NCBI RefSeq assembly: GCF_019737615.1
Contig: NZ_JAHKKS010000008.1
Location: 124,001 to 188,000 of the forward strand
Reading direction: 5' to 3'
DNA: 64,000 nucleotides
Origin: Sphingobium xanthum
GTDB lineage: Bacteria; Pseudomonadota; Alphaproteobacteria; Sphingomonadales; Sphingomonadaceae
Part shown: piece after piece, positions 52,581-61,647 of the stretch
Layout of the letters: the number at the start of each line of letters is the position of its first letter
Position numbering within the stretch: position 1 is the first letter of the stretch
Notes under the pieces: model-generated
The model's input: the letters and a program-made list of their open reading frames with translations, nothing else
Databases searched by the model: none
What the model was told of the DNA's origin: nothing
Made by a program: the position numbers and the translations under genes

Positions 52581-53243
52581 TCAGTTCTTCGGTTCCGGTG
52601 CCACCGTCACCTTGATCTCTTCGCCGCTCCTGCCAGGGAAGCCCGTGAACAGCGCGTCGATGAGGTTCGGCACGAGATAGGTGAGCTTGCTGCTCACCGA
52701 TTGCGCCCGCGCCGTCCCTTCGAACAGGCGCTCGCCGCCGGCGCGATTGATGCTCATGCTGAGCTTGCTCTGGTAGACCAGATAGCTCTCGACATCGTCA
52801 TAGCCCGGTCCCCAGAGGAACGGATCGTACCAGCCGAGCGCGTAGCGCCCGCGCCAGCCGCCGCCCCAGCCGCGATAGTAACCGGGGTAGAAGAAGGGGT
52901 CATAAAAGAAGGGATCGCGCGCGAAGCCGCTGGAGCGGATGCGCTGCGTGCCCTTGTCGATGCCGTAATCGAGGCTGACGACCAGTTGGGCCGAGCCCGG
53001 ATCGGCCGCGCGGGTATAGCCCTGCGCGGTCAGGCGCTGGGCCACCAGATCGGCATAATGCGCGAACTCCAGGCTGCCGGAGAGCTCGGGATTGCCGGGC
53101 TGCACCGTGAAGCTCTGGCCCTGCGCGGGCGGCAATTGCTGGAAGCGCGCGACATCCGCCTTGAAGGGCGTCGCGCATCCGGAAAGTCCTCCCAGCGTCA
53201 GGGCGGACGCTGCGGCGAGGAGCAAGATGGACCTTGTGTTCAT
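52581..53243 (-). CDS. DUF4136 domain lipoprotein
   Basis: A 220-residue lipoprotein: the leader ends with an LSGC lipobox near residue 21, then a DUF4136 domain (DVARFQQLP, GSLEFAHYADLVAQRLTAQGYTR, SAQLVVSLDYGI). A glycine-tyrosine-tryptophan-rich insert (PFFYPGYYRGWGGGWRGRY) occupies the centre. Probably outer-membrane anchored; function unknown. It converges with the flippase gene. Confidence 0.83.
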   Translation of the reverse strand: MNTRSILLLAAASALTLGGLSGCATPFKADVARFQQLPPAQGQSFTVQPGNPELSGSLEFAHYADLVAQRLTAQGYTRAADPGSAQLVVSLDYGIDKGTQRIRSSGFARDPFFYDPFFYPGYYRGWGGGWRGRYALGWYDPFLWGPGYDDVESYLVYQSKLSMSINRAGGERLFEGTARAQSVSSKLTYLVPNLIDALFTGFPGRSGEEIKVTVAPEPKN

Positions 53244-53362
53244 TGTGATGTCCGTTTCTCGGGCGACTATATGTCCCATAGACGTAGTGGACCGGACAAT
53301 ACCTTAGGTCAAATGAACTGGCCTTGAATGCGTTCCGTGCAGGCGTCGTCGCGAGATGACGT

Positions 53363-54391
53363 TCAGCGCATCAAGCCCATGGCTTCATAAGCACCCTTGA
53401 GGGTGGGCGCGGCCGCCTCCGCCGCCTTCCCGGCACCCTTGACCAGGATCGCATCGAGCGCGGCATCGTCGTCCTTGAGCGCGACATAGCGATCCCGGAT
53501 CGGCGCCAGATGATGCACGAGCAGATCGGCCAGCGCCGGCTTGAACGCGCCGAAGCCCTGCCCGCCGAACGCCGCGCAGATGGCGGCACGGTCCTGCCCG
53601 GAGAAAGCGGCATAGATGTCGATCAGGTTGGTCGCTTCAGCGCGACCTTCCAGCTCGGCGGGATCGGCCGGGATCGGCTCGGGATCGGTCCTGGCCTTGC
53701 GCACCTTCTGGACCAGCGTGTCGTCATCGTCGGTCAGGTTGATGCGGCTCATGTCCGAGGGATCGGACTTGGACATCTTCGCCGTGCCGTCGCGCAGGCT
53801 CATGATCCGCGCGGTCTGCTTGGGGATGTAGGGATCGGGAATCGTGAACAGCTCGACATCGAAATCGGCGTTGAACTTGATCGCGATGTCGCGGGTCAGC
53901 TCCAGATGCTGCTTCTGGTCCTCGCCCACCGGCACATGCGTCGCCTGATAGAGCAGCACGTCGGCCGCCTGCAGCACGGGATAGGTGAAGAGCGCGATCG
54001 AGGCGCCTTCCTTGTTCTTGCCGGCCTTGTCCTTGAACTGCGTCATGCGGTTCAGCCAGCCCATGCGCGCCGTGCCGTTCAGCAGCCATTGCATCTCGGC
54101 ATGGGCGGGCACGCGCGCCTGATTGAACAGCACGCTGCGGTCCGGATCGATGCCGCAGGCGACGAGCGCCGCCGTCATCTCGCGGACATTGCGCAGCCGA
54201 TCGGCGGGCGCGAGATGCTCGCTGATCGAATGCAGATCGGCCAGGAAGAAGAAGCAGCGAGAGTCGGCGCTTCCGGTTGCCGCGTCCGCGGCGGGCATCT
54301 CCTCCTGCATGCGCACCCAGTTGCGGATCGCGCCCAGATAATTGCCGAGGTGGAGATTGCCGGTCGGCTGGATGCCGGAGAGCACGCGCAT
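53363..54391 (-). CDS. trpS: Tryptophanyl-tRNA synthetase
   Basis: A 342-residue class I synthetase that charges tRNA-Trp. The HIGH-type motif is PTGNLHLGNYL (residues 9-19), and KMSKS is in GTAKMSKSDPSD near residue 210. A longer frame extends upstream, but MRVLSGIQPTGN is the invariant start, with an AGGA upstream. It appears monocistronic. Confidence 0.96.
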   Translation of the reverse strand: MRVLSGIQPTGNLHLGNYLGAIRNWVRMQEEMPAADAATGSADSRCFFFLADLHSISEHLAPADRLRNVREMTAALVACGIDPDRSVLFNQARVPAHAEMQWLLNGTARMGWLNRMTQFKDKAGKNKEGASIALFTYPVLQAADVLLYQATHVPVGEDQKQHLELTRDIAIKFNADFDVELFTIPDPYIPKQTARIMSLRDGTAKMSKSDPSDMSRINLTDDDDTLVQKVRKARTDPEPIPADPAELEGRAEATNLIDIYAAFSGQDRAAICAAFGGQGFGAFKPALADLLVHHLAPIRDRYVALKDDDAALDAILVKGAGKAAEAAAPTLKGAYEAMGLMR

Positions 54392-54599
54392 GATTCGGTC
54401 CTGTCTGTCCGGAGGGGACGTTTGGAAGGCTCGCCTCTGTGCTGGCGCAGGGCGGTTCGTCAAGTGCGCGCGACGGACGGCTCTCGATACGATATGCCGC
54501 GTTTCGGGACCGAAAGCGGGCCAATGTGCAGCGAATAGGCGCGTGTCGGGCCTTGAGCCATCCGACGGAAATGGCACTTTTCCGCCGATCCCGCGCCGT

Positions 54600-54758
54600 A
54601 ACTTCTCCAAGTTCACACGTGTGAGCCATGGTGATGCGTAAAGTCACGGCTCGGGGCGAGCGGGATTGGCGGATTTTCAGGGGTTTCACGGCGTCAAAGA
54701 GCGGAGGCGTCGATTTGCCTCGGGCTAACTTATGACATGAGGGCGCGGGTGTAGGACA
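54600..54758 (-). repeat. Dispersed TGTCCTAC element, copy D
   Basis: Read on the minus strand: TGTCCTAC at 54758, ATGTCATAAG at +20, CGCTCTTTGACG at +55, GCTCGCCCCGA at about +97, ACCATG at +126, and CGTGTGAACTTGGA near +139. GCTCTTTGA to ACCATG is exactly 70 bases, as in copy A, and the CTCGCCCCGA and CGTGTGA blocks are in register with copy B. Not coding. Confidence 0.6.
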
Positions 54759-54804
54759 GGGGTGTCATGACCTTCCCGAGGCAAGCCCGGGGGATGCGGA
54801 CAAC

Positions 54805-55251
54805 TCACAGCGCTTGTGCAGGGTCGTTCGCGTCCGCCGCAACGAACCGCAGCACACCCGCAATGCGCGATACCCCCGTGTCGCTCGGATGCGCGACACC
54901 GTCATGGACTGCCATTTCCGTGAAATCGAACGGGCTGATTCCCTCCAGGCACGCCGCATTGACCCCATATTCATTGGGGTTCGAGCGCCGCCGATGGTGA
55001 GTGTAGATGCCGCATTTCGAACAGAAATAATGCTGCGCCACGCCGCTGTTGAATGTGTAGAGCGTCAGCGCCGCCTCGCCCGCGAGGATGTCGATGCCGC
55101 CCAGCCCGGCGGACACCGTGACGGCGCCGCGCATCCGGCAGAAGGAGCAGGTGCATCGCCGCGCGGTGCGCAGCCCATCGGTCAACCGCACATGGAAACG
55201 CACCGTGCCGCAATGGCAGGCGCCGTCGATATCCGTGACGTCGAGATTCAT
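54805..55251 (-). CDS. GFA (CENP-V) family zinc protein, copy 3
   Basis: A 148-residue GFA-fold protein with GACHCGTVRF, RCTCSFCRMRGAV and YFCSKCGIYTHHRRR. The HHRRR extension after the last cysteine pair and the missing ATG-type QKATG loop place it in a different subgroup from copies 1, 2 and 4. GGAGG eight bases before 55251 supports this start over 55269. It lies between elements D and E. Confidence 0.86.
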   Translation of the reverse strand: MNLDVTDIDGACHCGTVRFHVRLTDGLRTARRCTCSFCRMRGAVTVSAGLGGIDILAGEAALTLYTFNSGVAQHYFCSKCGIYTHHRRRSNPNEYGVNAACLEGISPFDFTEMAVHDGVAHPSDTGVSRIAGVLRFVAADANDPAQAL

Positions 55252-55278
55252 GGCCGGACCTCCGTGCAAATTTCCCCC

Positions 55279-55311
55279 TGTCCTACAGCGAGGAAGGGAT
55301 GTCGGGACAGA
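55279..55311 (+). repeat. Dispersed TGTCCTAC element, copy E (5' part only)
   Basis: TGTCCTAC followed by ATGTCGGGACAG at +20. The rest of the element is not recognisable here; beyond it comes the dinB promoter region. Orientation is toward dinB. Confidence 0.5.
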
Positions 55312-55396
55312 TTTTCACAAGCCGTTGAATAACAAAAGTTTCGAGAAATTCCGCGATATGCCGTATGAGGAAAGTCAGGGGAGCTCGGATCGTGTT

Positions 55397-55411
55397 GTTC
55401 CCCTTTCGTTC
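55397..55411. promoter_or_regulatory. LexA (SOS) box upstream of dinB
   Basis: GTTC-CCCTTTC-GTTC, a perfect match to the alphaproteobacterial LexA operator GTTC-N7-GTTC, 27 bases before the dinB start. It predicts DNA-damage induction of dinB. Confidence 0.85.
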
Positions 55412-55438
55412 AAGCGCCTGTCGTGGCATAAGCGGCCC

Positions 55439-56539
55439 ATGACGGACGCTTCCGCCAAGCCGCGCAAGATCATCCATGTCGATATGGATGCTTTCTACGC
55501 ATCGGTCGAGCAGCGCGACGATCCGGCACTGCGCGGCAAGCCGATCGCGGTCGGTGGCGGCGGCCCGCGCGGCGTCGTGGCGGCGGCGAGCTATGAGGCG
55601 CGCAAGTTCGGCGTTCGCTCGGCCATGCCCGGCGGTCAGGCGCGGCGTCTCTGCCCCGATCTGCTGTTCGTGCGCGCGCGTTTCGATGCCTATCGTGCCG
55701 TTTCGCAGCAGATTCGCGCCATTTTCGAGCGCTTCACTGACGCGATCCAGCCGCTCTCGCTCGACGAGGCCTATCTCGACGTCACCGACAACAAGCTCGG
55801 CATTGCCTCGGCCACCTATATCGCGCAGGAAATCCGCCGCCTCATCCGCGAGGAAACCGGACTCACCGCCTCGGCCGGCGTCTCGTGCAACAAGCTGATC
55901 GCCAAGCTCGCCTCGGACCAGAACAAGCCCGATGGCCTCTGCATCGTGAAGCCGGAGGAGGCCGAGGCGTTCATGGCCGCCATGCCGGTCGCGCGCATCC
56001 ATGGCGTTGGGCCGGTGACGGCGCGGCGCATGCACTCCCTCGGCATTCATTCGGGCGCCGATCTCAAGGCCTGGCCGATGCAGGCGCTGCAGCGTCATTT
56101 CGGCAAGTCGGCCTCATTTTACTACGCCGCCGCGCGCGGCATGGACGATCGACCGGTGCGTGAGCGGGAAGTGCGCAAGTCGATCAGTGTCGAGGACACG
56201 TTCGAGACGGATATCGGCGCGGAGGAGCAGCTCGTCACCGAACTCACCAAGATCGCCGATCGCCTGTGGACGCGCGTCACCGCCTCACGGGCGACCGGAC
56301 GCACCGTCACGCTCAAGATCAAACTCGGTGATTTTCGCATCCTGACGCGCTCGCGCACGCTCTCCGGCCCGCCGGTCAATGCCGAGGATCTGCTGACCAT
56401 CGGCGCGGCGCTGCTGCGTGCGGAATTGCCGCTGCCGATCGGTGCGCGCCTGCTCGGCCTCGGCATGTCGAACCTGGTCGATCCGGACGGCGAGGAGGAT
56501 GAGGAAGAAGAAGCGCAGTTGCGGCTGGCGTTCGGATGA
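55439..56539 (+). CDS. dinB: DNA polymerase IV
   Basis: A 366-residue Y-family translesion polymerase. DMDAFYASVEQRDD (metal-binding aspartate) and SLDEAYLDVT (catalytic D and E) are present, and the C terminus ends in QLRLAF, a clear beta-clamp-binding motif, after an acidic DGEEDEEEEA stretch. The start at 55439 gives MTDASAKPRKIIHVDMD. A LexA box lies just upstream. Confidence 0.95.
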   Translation: MTDASAKPRKIIHVDMDAFYASVEQRDDPALRGKPIAVGGGGPRGVVAAASYEARKFGVRSAMPGGQARRLCPDLLFVRARFDAYRAVSQQIRAIFERFTDAIQPLSLDEAYLDVTDNKLGIASATYIAQEIRRLIREETGLTASAGVSCNKLIAKLASDQNKPDGLCIVKPEEAEAFMAAMPVARIHGVGPVTARRMHSLGIHSGADLKAWPMQALQRHFGKSASFYYAAARGMDDRPVREREVRKSISVEDTFETDIGAEEQLVTELTKIADRLWTRVTASRATGRTVTLKIKLGDFRILTRSRTLSGPPVNAEDLLTIGAALLRAELPLPIGARLLGLGMSNLVDPDGEEDEEEEAQLRLAFG

Positions 56540-56565
56540 CCGCGCCCGGCAGCTCAGCTGTCAGG

Positions 56566-57204
56566 CTACAGGCTCGGCCCTTGCACCGCCTTGTTCTGCG
56601 GCGCGGCCTGCTTGGCCGTCAGGGCCTCCATCATGCCGGCGACAGGTTGACCCGCCTTGGCATAGTCGATCGCGGACATGCCGGCGAGACGATCGCGCCG
56701 CGCGGGATCGGCACCGTTGTTCATGAGCAGGCGAACCATCTCCAGATCGCGCATCTGCACCGCCCGGATGAGCGGTGTCTCGCCGCTGCTGTTGGACTGG
56801 TTGGGATTGGCCTTGCGCGCGATCAGCAGCTGCGCGCCTTCATGAAACCTTTTCTCCACGGCCAGCATGAGCGGGGTGCGGCCGCCATTGTCGGCGAGGT
56901 CCGGGCGGGCGCCGCGCCCGAGCAGATAGTTGGTGAAGGTGAGATCGCGCCGGCCGATGACGATCAGAAGCGCTGTCTCGCCCGTGGTCTTGTCGCGCGT
57001 GTTGATCGGCGTCACGCCGGGCTGTTCGAGAAACTTGATGATCGCGTTGTTGTCCGATTTCCGGATCGCCTCGAGAAACTTGTAGCTTTCCGAGAATTGC
57101 GCGGCGGCCGGCTGCGCCATCAACAGGCCGATCAACGCAGCAAACGCCAGCGCCAGCCAGCGGCCGGCTGCGTGCTTCGTCTGGTATCGGCCATGCTGCG
57201 TCAA
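56566..57204 (-). CDS. Exported ankyrin-repeat protein
   Basis: A 212-residue protein with a signal peptide (to about residue 36, ending AQPAAAQ) and about four ankyrin repeats, e.g. TTGETALLIVIGRRDLTFTNYLL and GGRTPLMLAVEKRFHEGAQLLIARKANPN. A periplasmic ankyrin protein is typical of sphingomonads; partners are unknown. It converges with dinB and is divergent from the SCO gene. Confidence 0.87.
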   Translation of the reverse strand: MTQHGRYQTKHAAGRWLALAFAALIGLLMAQPAAAQFSESYKFLEAIRKSDNNAIIKFLEQPGVTPINTRDKTTGETALLIVIGRRDLTFTNYLLGRGARPDLADNGGRTPLMLAVEKRFHEGAQLLIARKANPNQSNSSGETPLIRAVQMRDLEMVRLLMNNGADPARRDRLAGMSAIDYAKAGQPVAGMMEALTAKQAAPQNKAVQGPSL

Positions 57205-57281
57205 GTCTGCGTCCCCCTCGATCGAACCGGTGGTCTCTGCGGTTGCGCTGGCCCCAATAGCAGGGCATGGCTGGCCCTGTC

Positions 57282-57917
57282 ATGAACAAAGCCGGCAAAA
57301 ATTCTCTTTTCCTTTCCGTGGCTCTGGCGCTCGCGGCCTGCCAGGGCGGATCGCCCGGCAACAATGCCGAGGTCGCCCAGGAAGGGAACCTCATCGGCGC
57401 GAGCATCGGCGGCGATTTCACCCTGACCGACCAGGACGGCAAGAGCGTCCGCTGGGCCGATTTCGCCGGCAAGTATCGCATCGTCTATTTCGGCTACACT
57501 TATTGCCCGGACGTCTGCCCGCTCGATCTGCGCGACATCATGGCCGGCTACCGGATGCTGGAGAAGGACGATCCGGCCAAGGCCGCGAAGATCCAGCCGA
57601 TCATGATCACCGTCGATCCGGAGCGCGACACGCCGCAAGTGCTCAAGGCCTATGTCTCGGCTTTCCACAAGAAGCTGATCGGCCTCACCGGCACGCCCGA
57701 GCAGATCGAAGCCGTGAAGAAGGCCTTCGTGGTCGTCTCCAGCAAGGAAGGGGACGAAAAGGCGACGCAGGACTATCTCGTCAATCATTCGCGTACGCCG
57801 TTCCTGTTCGATCCCGACGGCAAGCCGATCGCGCTGGTCCCGATCGGCGCCGCGAGCGCCGAGGAAGCCGCCTCCGCCAAGGCCGTGCGCGATTTCCTCG
57901 TCCAGTTCGTGCGATGA
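57282..57917 (+). CDS. SCO1/SenC family lipoprotein
   Basis: A 211-residue thioredoxin-fold copper chaperone involved in assembling the CuA centre of cytochrome oxidase. The leader ends LALAACQ, a lipobox. The copper ligands are C75-x3-C79 in YTYCPDVCP and H169 in VNHSRTPFL. A start five codons upstream (57267) is possible. Its stop overlaps the next gene (ATGA). Confidence 0.9.
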   Translation: MNKAGKNSLFLSVALALAACQGGSPGNNAEVAQEGNLIGASIGGDFTLTDQDGKSVRWADFAGKYRIVYFGYTYCPDVCPLDLRDIMAGYRMLEKDDPAKAAKIQPIMITVDPERDTPQVLKAYVSAFHKKLIGLTGTPEQIEAVKKAFVVVSSKEGDEKATQDYLVNHSRTPFLFDPDGKPIALVPIGAASAEEAASAKAVRDFLVQFVR

Positions 57918-58339
57918 ACTTCTGGGAAGAGCCCCTAGAGACGCTCGACCGCGCGCAATGGGAGGCTCTGTGCGACGGCTGCGGCAAATGCTGCCTGCAC
58001 AAGGTCGAGGATTTCGACACCGGCCGCATTTATCCGACCAACGTCGCCTGCCGCCTGCTCGATACCCAGACCGCGCGCTGCTCCAATTATCGCCATCGCC
58101 GCGCGTTCGTGCCCGATTGCCTGCGCCTGACCCCGGCCAAGCTGGACGGCATCAACTGGCTGCCGGAAAGCTGCGCCTATGTCCGTCGCGCGCGGGGCAA
58201 GCCGCTGCCGGAGTGGCACTATCTCGTTTGCGGCGACCGCGAGGCGATCCACCGTGCGGGGCAGAGCGTGCGCGGCCGCGTCATTTCCGAAGCGCTCGCC
58301 GGCGATCTGGAGGACCATATTGTCGAGCAGCCGCTCTGA
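57914..58339 (+). CDS. YcgN family cysteine cluster protein
   Basis: A 141-residue UPF0260/YcgN protein. The cysteine clusters are LCDGCGKCCLHK near residues 19-30, NVACRLLDTQTARC, VPDCLRL and ESCAYVRR, suited to a metal or iron-sulfur centre. The role is unknown. It overlaps both the upstream SCO gene and the downstream M48-type gene, so the three form one unit. Confidence 0.9.
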   Translation: MNFWEEPLETLDRAQWEALCDGCGKCCLHKVEDFDTGRIYPTNVACRLLDTQTARCSNYRHRRAFVPDCLRLTPAKLDGINWLPESCAYVRRARGKPLPEWHYLVCGDREAIHRAGQSVRGRVISEALAGDLEDHIVEQPL

Positions 58340-59033
58340 GCATCCGCTCGCGCTGGCCGATGGCGCGGTCATTCCCCTGATCATCCTGCGGCACGCCCGC
58401 TCGCGCCGCATGAAACTGCGCTTCGACGGGCTCGCTGATCGCGCGCTGCTGACCATTCCCGCCCGGACGCCGATCCGCTCGGCGCTTGCCTGGGCGCAGG
58501 AGCAGCAGGGCTGGGTGGCCCAGCAGCGTGGCCGCGCGGGCGGCGCCGTCCAGCTCGCCGCCGGTGCGCAGGTGCCGGTTGAGGGCGAGATGCTGCGCAT
58601 CGTGGCGACCGGCCTCCCCGGCCGACAAATCCGCTGCGAGGCAGGCAGCCTGCTTGTCGGCGGCCCGGCCGATCTTGCCGGCATGCGGACGCTGCGCTGG
58701 CTCAAGGCGCGGGCCAGGACAACGCTCGAACAGGAGACGCGAGCGCTCGCAACCCGGCATGGGCTACCACTCGGTCGCGTGTCGATCGGCGATCCGCGCG
58801 CGCGCTGGGGCAGTTGCTCGGCGCGCGGCGACATTCGCTACAGCTGGCGGCTCATCCTCGCGCCGCCGCATGTCCGCATCGCCACCGTCGCGCACGAAGT
58901 CGCGCATTTGAAGCATATGCATCACGGCCCGGATTTCCACGCGCTCGTGCGTGCCATTTCGCCGGCCGATCCGGACGTCGCGCGCGCCTGGCTCCGCCGC
59001 GAAGGCGCGGGGCTGCATCGCTACACAGTCTGA
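58320..59033 (+). CDS. YgjP-like M48-family metallopeptidase (DUF45)
   Basis: A 237-residue zinc metallopeptidase of the YgjP/DUF45 kind. The zinc motif is H192-E-V-A-H196 followed by HMHHGPDFH (third ligand likely H202), and WGSCSARGDIRYSWRL is conserved. The start is TTG at 58320, backed by GGAGG seven bases upstream; no ATG or GTG fits, since the next in-frame region begins inside the domain. It overlaps the YcgN gene by 20 bases. Confidence 0.85.
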   Translation: MSSSRSEHPLALADGAVIPLIILRHARSRRMKLRFDGLADRALLTIPARTPIRSALAWAQEQQGWVAQQRGRAGGAVQLAAGAQVPVEGEMLRIVATGLPGRQIRCEAGSLLVGGPADLAGMRTLRWLKARARTTLEQETRALATRHGLPLGRVSIGDPRARWGSCSARGDIRYSWRLILAPPHVRIATVAHEVAHLKHMHHGPDFHALVRAISPADPDVARAWLRREGAGLHRYTV

Positions 59034-59040
59034 GTGACGC

Positions 59041-61110
59041 TCAGGGCTGCGACGGCGTCGGCCGCGGGCTGGGGCTTGGGCGCGCCGGTTGCTGGCGCGG
59101 ATTGCGGCCCAGCACATCGTCGATCCAGCGCTGATCGATCCGCTGCGGGGCGGTCGCGGATGGCACGCCATCGCCTTCGTCCCCGCCGGAGCGATCCTCC
59201 TCCTGGCCCGCCGAAGGCAGCGGCATGCCATCCTCATCGACCATCATGCCATTGTCCGGCTGGCCATAGGCTTCCTCGTCCGGCTCCAGCTGCCACTCGG
59301 GCAAGGTGACCTCGGTCTCGAACTTCTCGACCGGCCGGTTCGCCGTCGCGACCTTCATATAGGCCGCGAAGGCCCGCGCCGGTGCGCGGCCGCCGGCAAG
59401 ACCCGGTATGGCGCGGTTGTCGTCACGCCCCATCCACACGCCCGTGGTGAGGCCGCTCGAGAAACCGATGAACCAGCCATCCTTGTTGCTGGTGGTGGTG
59501 CCGGTCTTGCCCGCGACCGGTCGGCCGATCTGCGCGGCGCGGCCAGTGCCGGTGTTGACCGCGGTCTGCATGAGGTCCGTCATGCCGGCCGCGACCCACG
59601 GAGCGACTAGCACGCGGCTGGTGTCGTCCTTGTGCTCGTAAAGCACTTCGCCATCGGCCGTCGCGACCTTGAGAATGCCATAGGGCTTCACGGCAACGCC
59701 CTTGCGCGCCACGCTGGCGAACGCCTGAGTCATGGCGATCACATGCACCTCGGACGTGCCGAGCACCATGGAGGGATGCGTGTTGATCGTCGTCGAGATG
59801 CCGAAGCGCCGCGCCATGTCGGCAACCGAGGCAAAGCCCACTTCCATGCCGAGCTTCGCGGCGATCGTGTTGATCGAGTATGCAAAGGCCGTCCGCACGT
59901 CGATCTCGCCGACATTCTTGCGATTGTCGTTGCGCGGGCTCCAGCCGTTGATCGTGACCGGACTGTCGTTGACCGCCGTTTCGGGCGTGTAGCCGGATTC
60001 GAGCGCGGTGAGATAGACGAACAGCTTGAAGGACGAACCGGGCTGGCGCTCCGCCGTCGTCGCGCGGTTATAGTTGGAACTGATATAGTCCAGCCCGCCG
60101 ACCATCGCACGCACCGCGCCATCGCGATCGAGGCTCACCAGCGCACCCTGCGCGCCGCCCGGCACATTGCCCTGGATAGCCGCGACGGCCGCGCGCTGCA
60201 GCCGCAGGTCGATCGTCGTGTAGACGTCGATCGGCTGCTCCTGCTCATCGACCAGAGTGTCGAGCTGCGGCAGCACCCAGTCGGTGAAGTAGCGCACAGA
60301 ATCCTGCGCCTTTTCCGGGGCCATCTTGACGCTGTCGAGATCGACGGCGGCGCGCTCGGCCGCCGTGATGTCGCCATTGGCCCGCATAACGTCGAGCACG
60401 ACGCCGGCGCGTCCGGCAGCGGCTTCGGCGTCGGCTGTCGGCGAATAGGCCGAAGGTGCCTTCACCAGACCGGCGATCACCGCCGCTTCGGCAAGGCTGA
60501 GACTGGTCGCCGGATGATCGAAGAACTTCCGGCTCGCCGCATCCACGCCATAGGCGCCGCCGCCGAAATAGACCTTGTTGAGATAGAGCTCGAGAATCTG
60601 GCGCTTGGAGAATTTGCGCTCCAGCGCCAGCGCGAGGATCATTTCGCGCAGCTTGCGACCCGCAGAATAGCTGTTGTTGAGGAAGATATTGCGTGCGAGC
60701 TGCTGGGTGATCGTCGATGCGCCCTGGAGGCGGCGGCCTTCGCCGCGCCTTATGTAGCCCATATAGACGGCGCGGGACATGCCGATCGGGTCGATCCCCG
60801 GATGCATGTAGAAGCGCTTGTCCTCGACCGAGACCAGGGCGCGGGTCATGATCTCGGGAATCTGATCATAGCTCAGCCAGCGGCCATAGCTCGGCCCGAG
60901 CGACACGATGACGGTGCCGTCCGCGGCGTGGACGCGGATCATCTGCCCGTTGGGCGAGCTCTTCATCGATTCGAAGCTGGGGAGCGACTGCATGGCGATC
61001 ACGACCGCGATGGCGAGCGCAATGAAGCCGCCGATGCCGAGCGCCAGTCCAATCTTGATGAGCCGTATCGTCCAGAGTTTCACGCGACTCATCGTCTGTG
61101 CCTTGGCCAT
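59041..61110 (-). CDS. Class A penicillin-binding protein 1A
   Basis: A 689-residue bifunctional peptidoglycan synthase. One helix (about residues 14-40) precedes the glycosyltransferase domain with E96 in VSVEDKRFYMHPG, then the transpeptidase with S359-x-x-K362 (QPGSSFK) and K535 in KTGTTTSNKDG. It ends in a disordered serine-proline-arginine tail. It converges with the M48-type gene, seven bases apart. Confidence 0.95.
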   Translation of the reverse strand: MAKAQTMSRVKLWTIRLIKIGLALGIGGFIALAIAVVIAMQSLPSFESMKSSPNGQMIRVHAADGTVIVSLGPSYGRWLSYDQIPEIMTRALVSVEDKRFYMHPGIDPIGMSRAVYMGYIRRGEGRRLQGASTITQQLARNIFLNNSYSAGRKLREMILALALERKFSKRQILELYLNKVYFGGGAYGVDAASRKFFDHPATSLSLAEAAVIAGLVKAPSAYSPTADAEAAAGRAGVVLDVMRANGDITAAERAAVDLDSVKMAPEKAQDSVRYFTDWVLPQLDTLVDEQEQPIDVYTTIDLRLQRAAVAAIQGNVPGGAQGALVSLDRDGAVRAMVGGLDYISSNYNRATTAERQPGSSFKLFVYLTALESGYTPETAVNDSPVTINGWSPRNDNRKNVGEIDVRTAFAYSINTIAAKLGMEVGFASVADMARRFGISTTINTHPSMVLGTSEVHVIAMTQAFASVARKGVAVKPYGILKVATADGEVLYEHKDDTSRVLVAPWVAAGMTDLMQTAVNTGTGRAAQIGRPVAGKTGTTTSNKDGWFIGFSSGLTTGVWMGRDDNRAIPGLAGGRAPARAFAAYMKVATANRPVEKFETEVTLPEWQLEPDEEAYGQPDNGMMVDEDGMPLPSAGQEEDRSGGDEGDGVPSATAPQRIDQRWIDDVLGRNPRQQPARPSPSPRPTPSQP

Positions 61111-61197
61111 GCCTCGCCCTGCTTCGCGTTCATCTCGCGCATGACGTACAAGCGCCTGCCGCCTTTACAAGCGCTGAATGGGGGCAAGGCCTGAGAG

Positions 61198-61596
61198 TCA
61201 GTCCTGGCCGGACTCGAAGTCGAGCGAGGCGCTGTTCATGCAATAGCGAAGGCCCGTCGGCCCCGGCCCATCGGGGAAGACATGGCCGAGATGCCCCTCG
61301 CAGCGTGCGCAGCGTATCTCGACGCGCCGCATGCCGTGCGTCGTGTCCATGATTTCCTCCACGACACCGTCCTCGACGGGCGCGGTGAAGCTCGGCCAGC
61401 CGGAGCCGCTGTCATATTTGTGGCCGCTGTCGAACAACGGCAGGCCGCAGCCGGCGCAGTGATAAATACCCTGCGCCTTGTTGGCATTATACTCGCCGGT
61501 AAAGGCGCGCTCGGTGCCATGCTCGCGCAGCACATGATATTGCTGCGGCGTCAGGCGTTCGCGCCATTCGGCGTCGGAAAGATTGAGCTTGTCCAT
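61198..61596 (-). CDS. msrB: Peptide-methionine (R)-S-oxide reductase
   Basis: A 132-residue MsrB repairing the R form of methionine sulfoxide. Structural zinc cysteines lie in [10 protein letters not shown] and [13 protein letters not shown], and [11 protein letters not shown] contains the catalytic cysteine. WPSFTAPV is conserved. The start at 61596 ([11 protein letters not shown]) is preferred over 61632. Confidence 0.94.
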   Translation of the reverse strand: MDKLNLSDAEWRERLTPQQYHVLREHGTERAFTGEYNANKAQGIYHCAGCGLPLFDSGHKYDSGSGWPSFTAPVEDGVVEEIMDTTHGMRRVEIRCARCEGHLGHVFPDGPGPTGLRYCMNSASLDFESGQD

Positions 61597-61647
61597 GGCT
61601 GCGAATATCGGGTGCGGGCGAGGCAGCGTCAATGGGAGGACAGGTGT

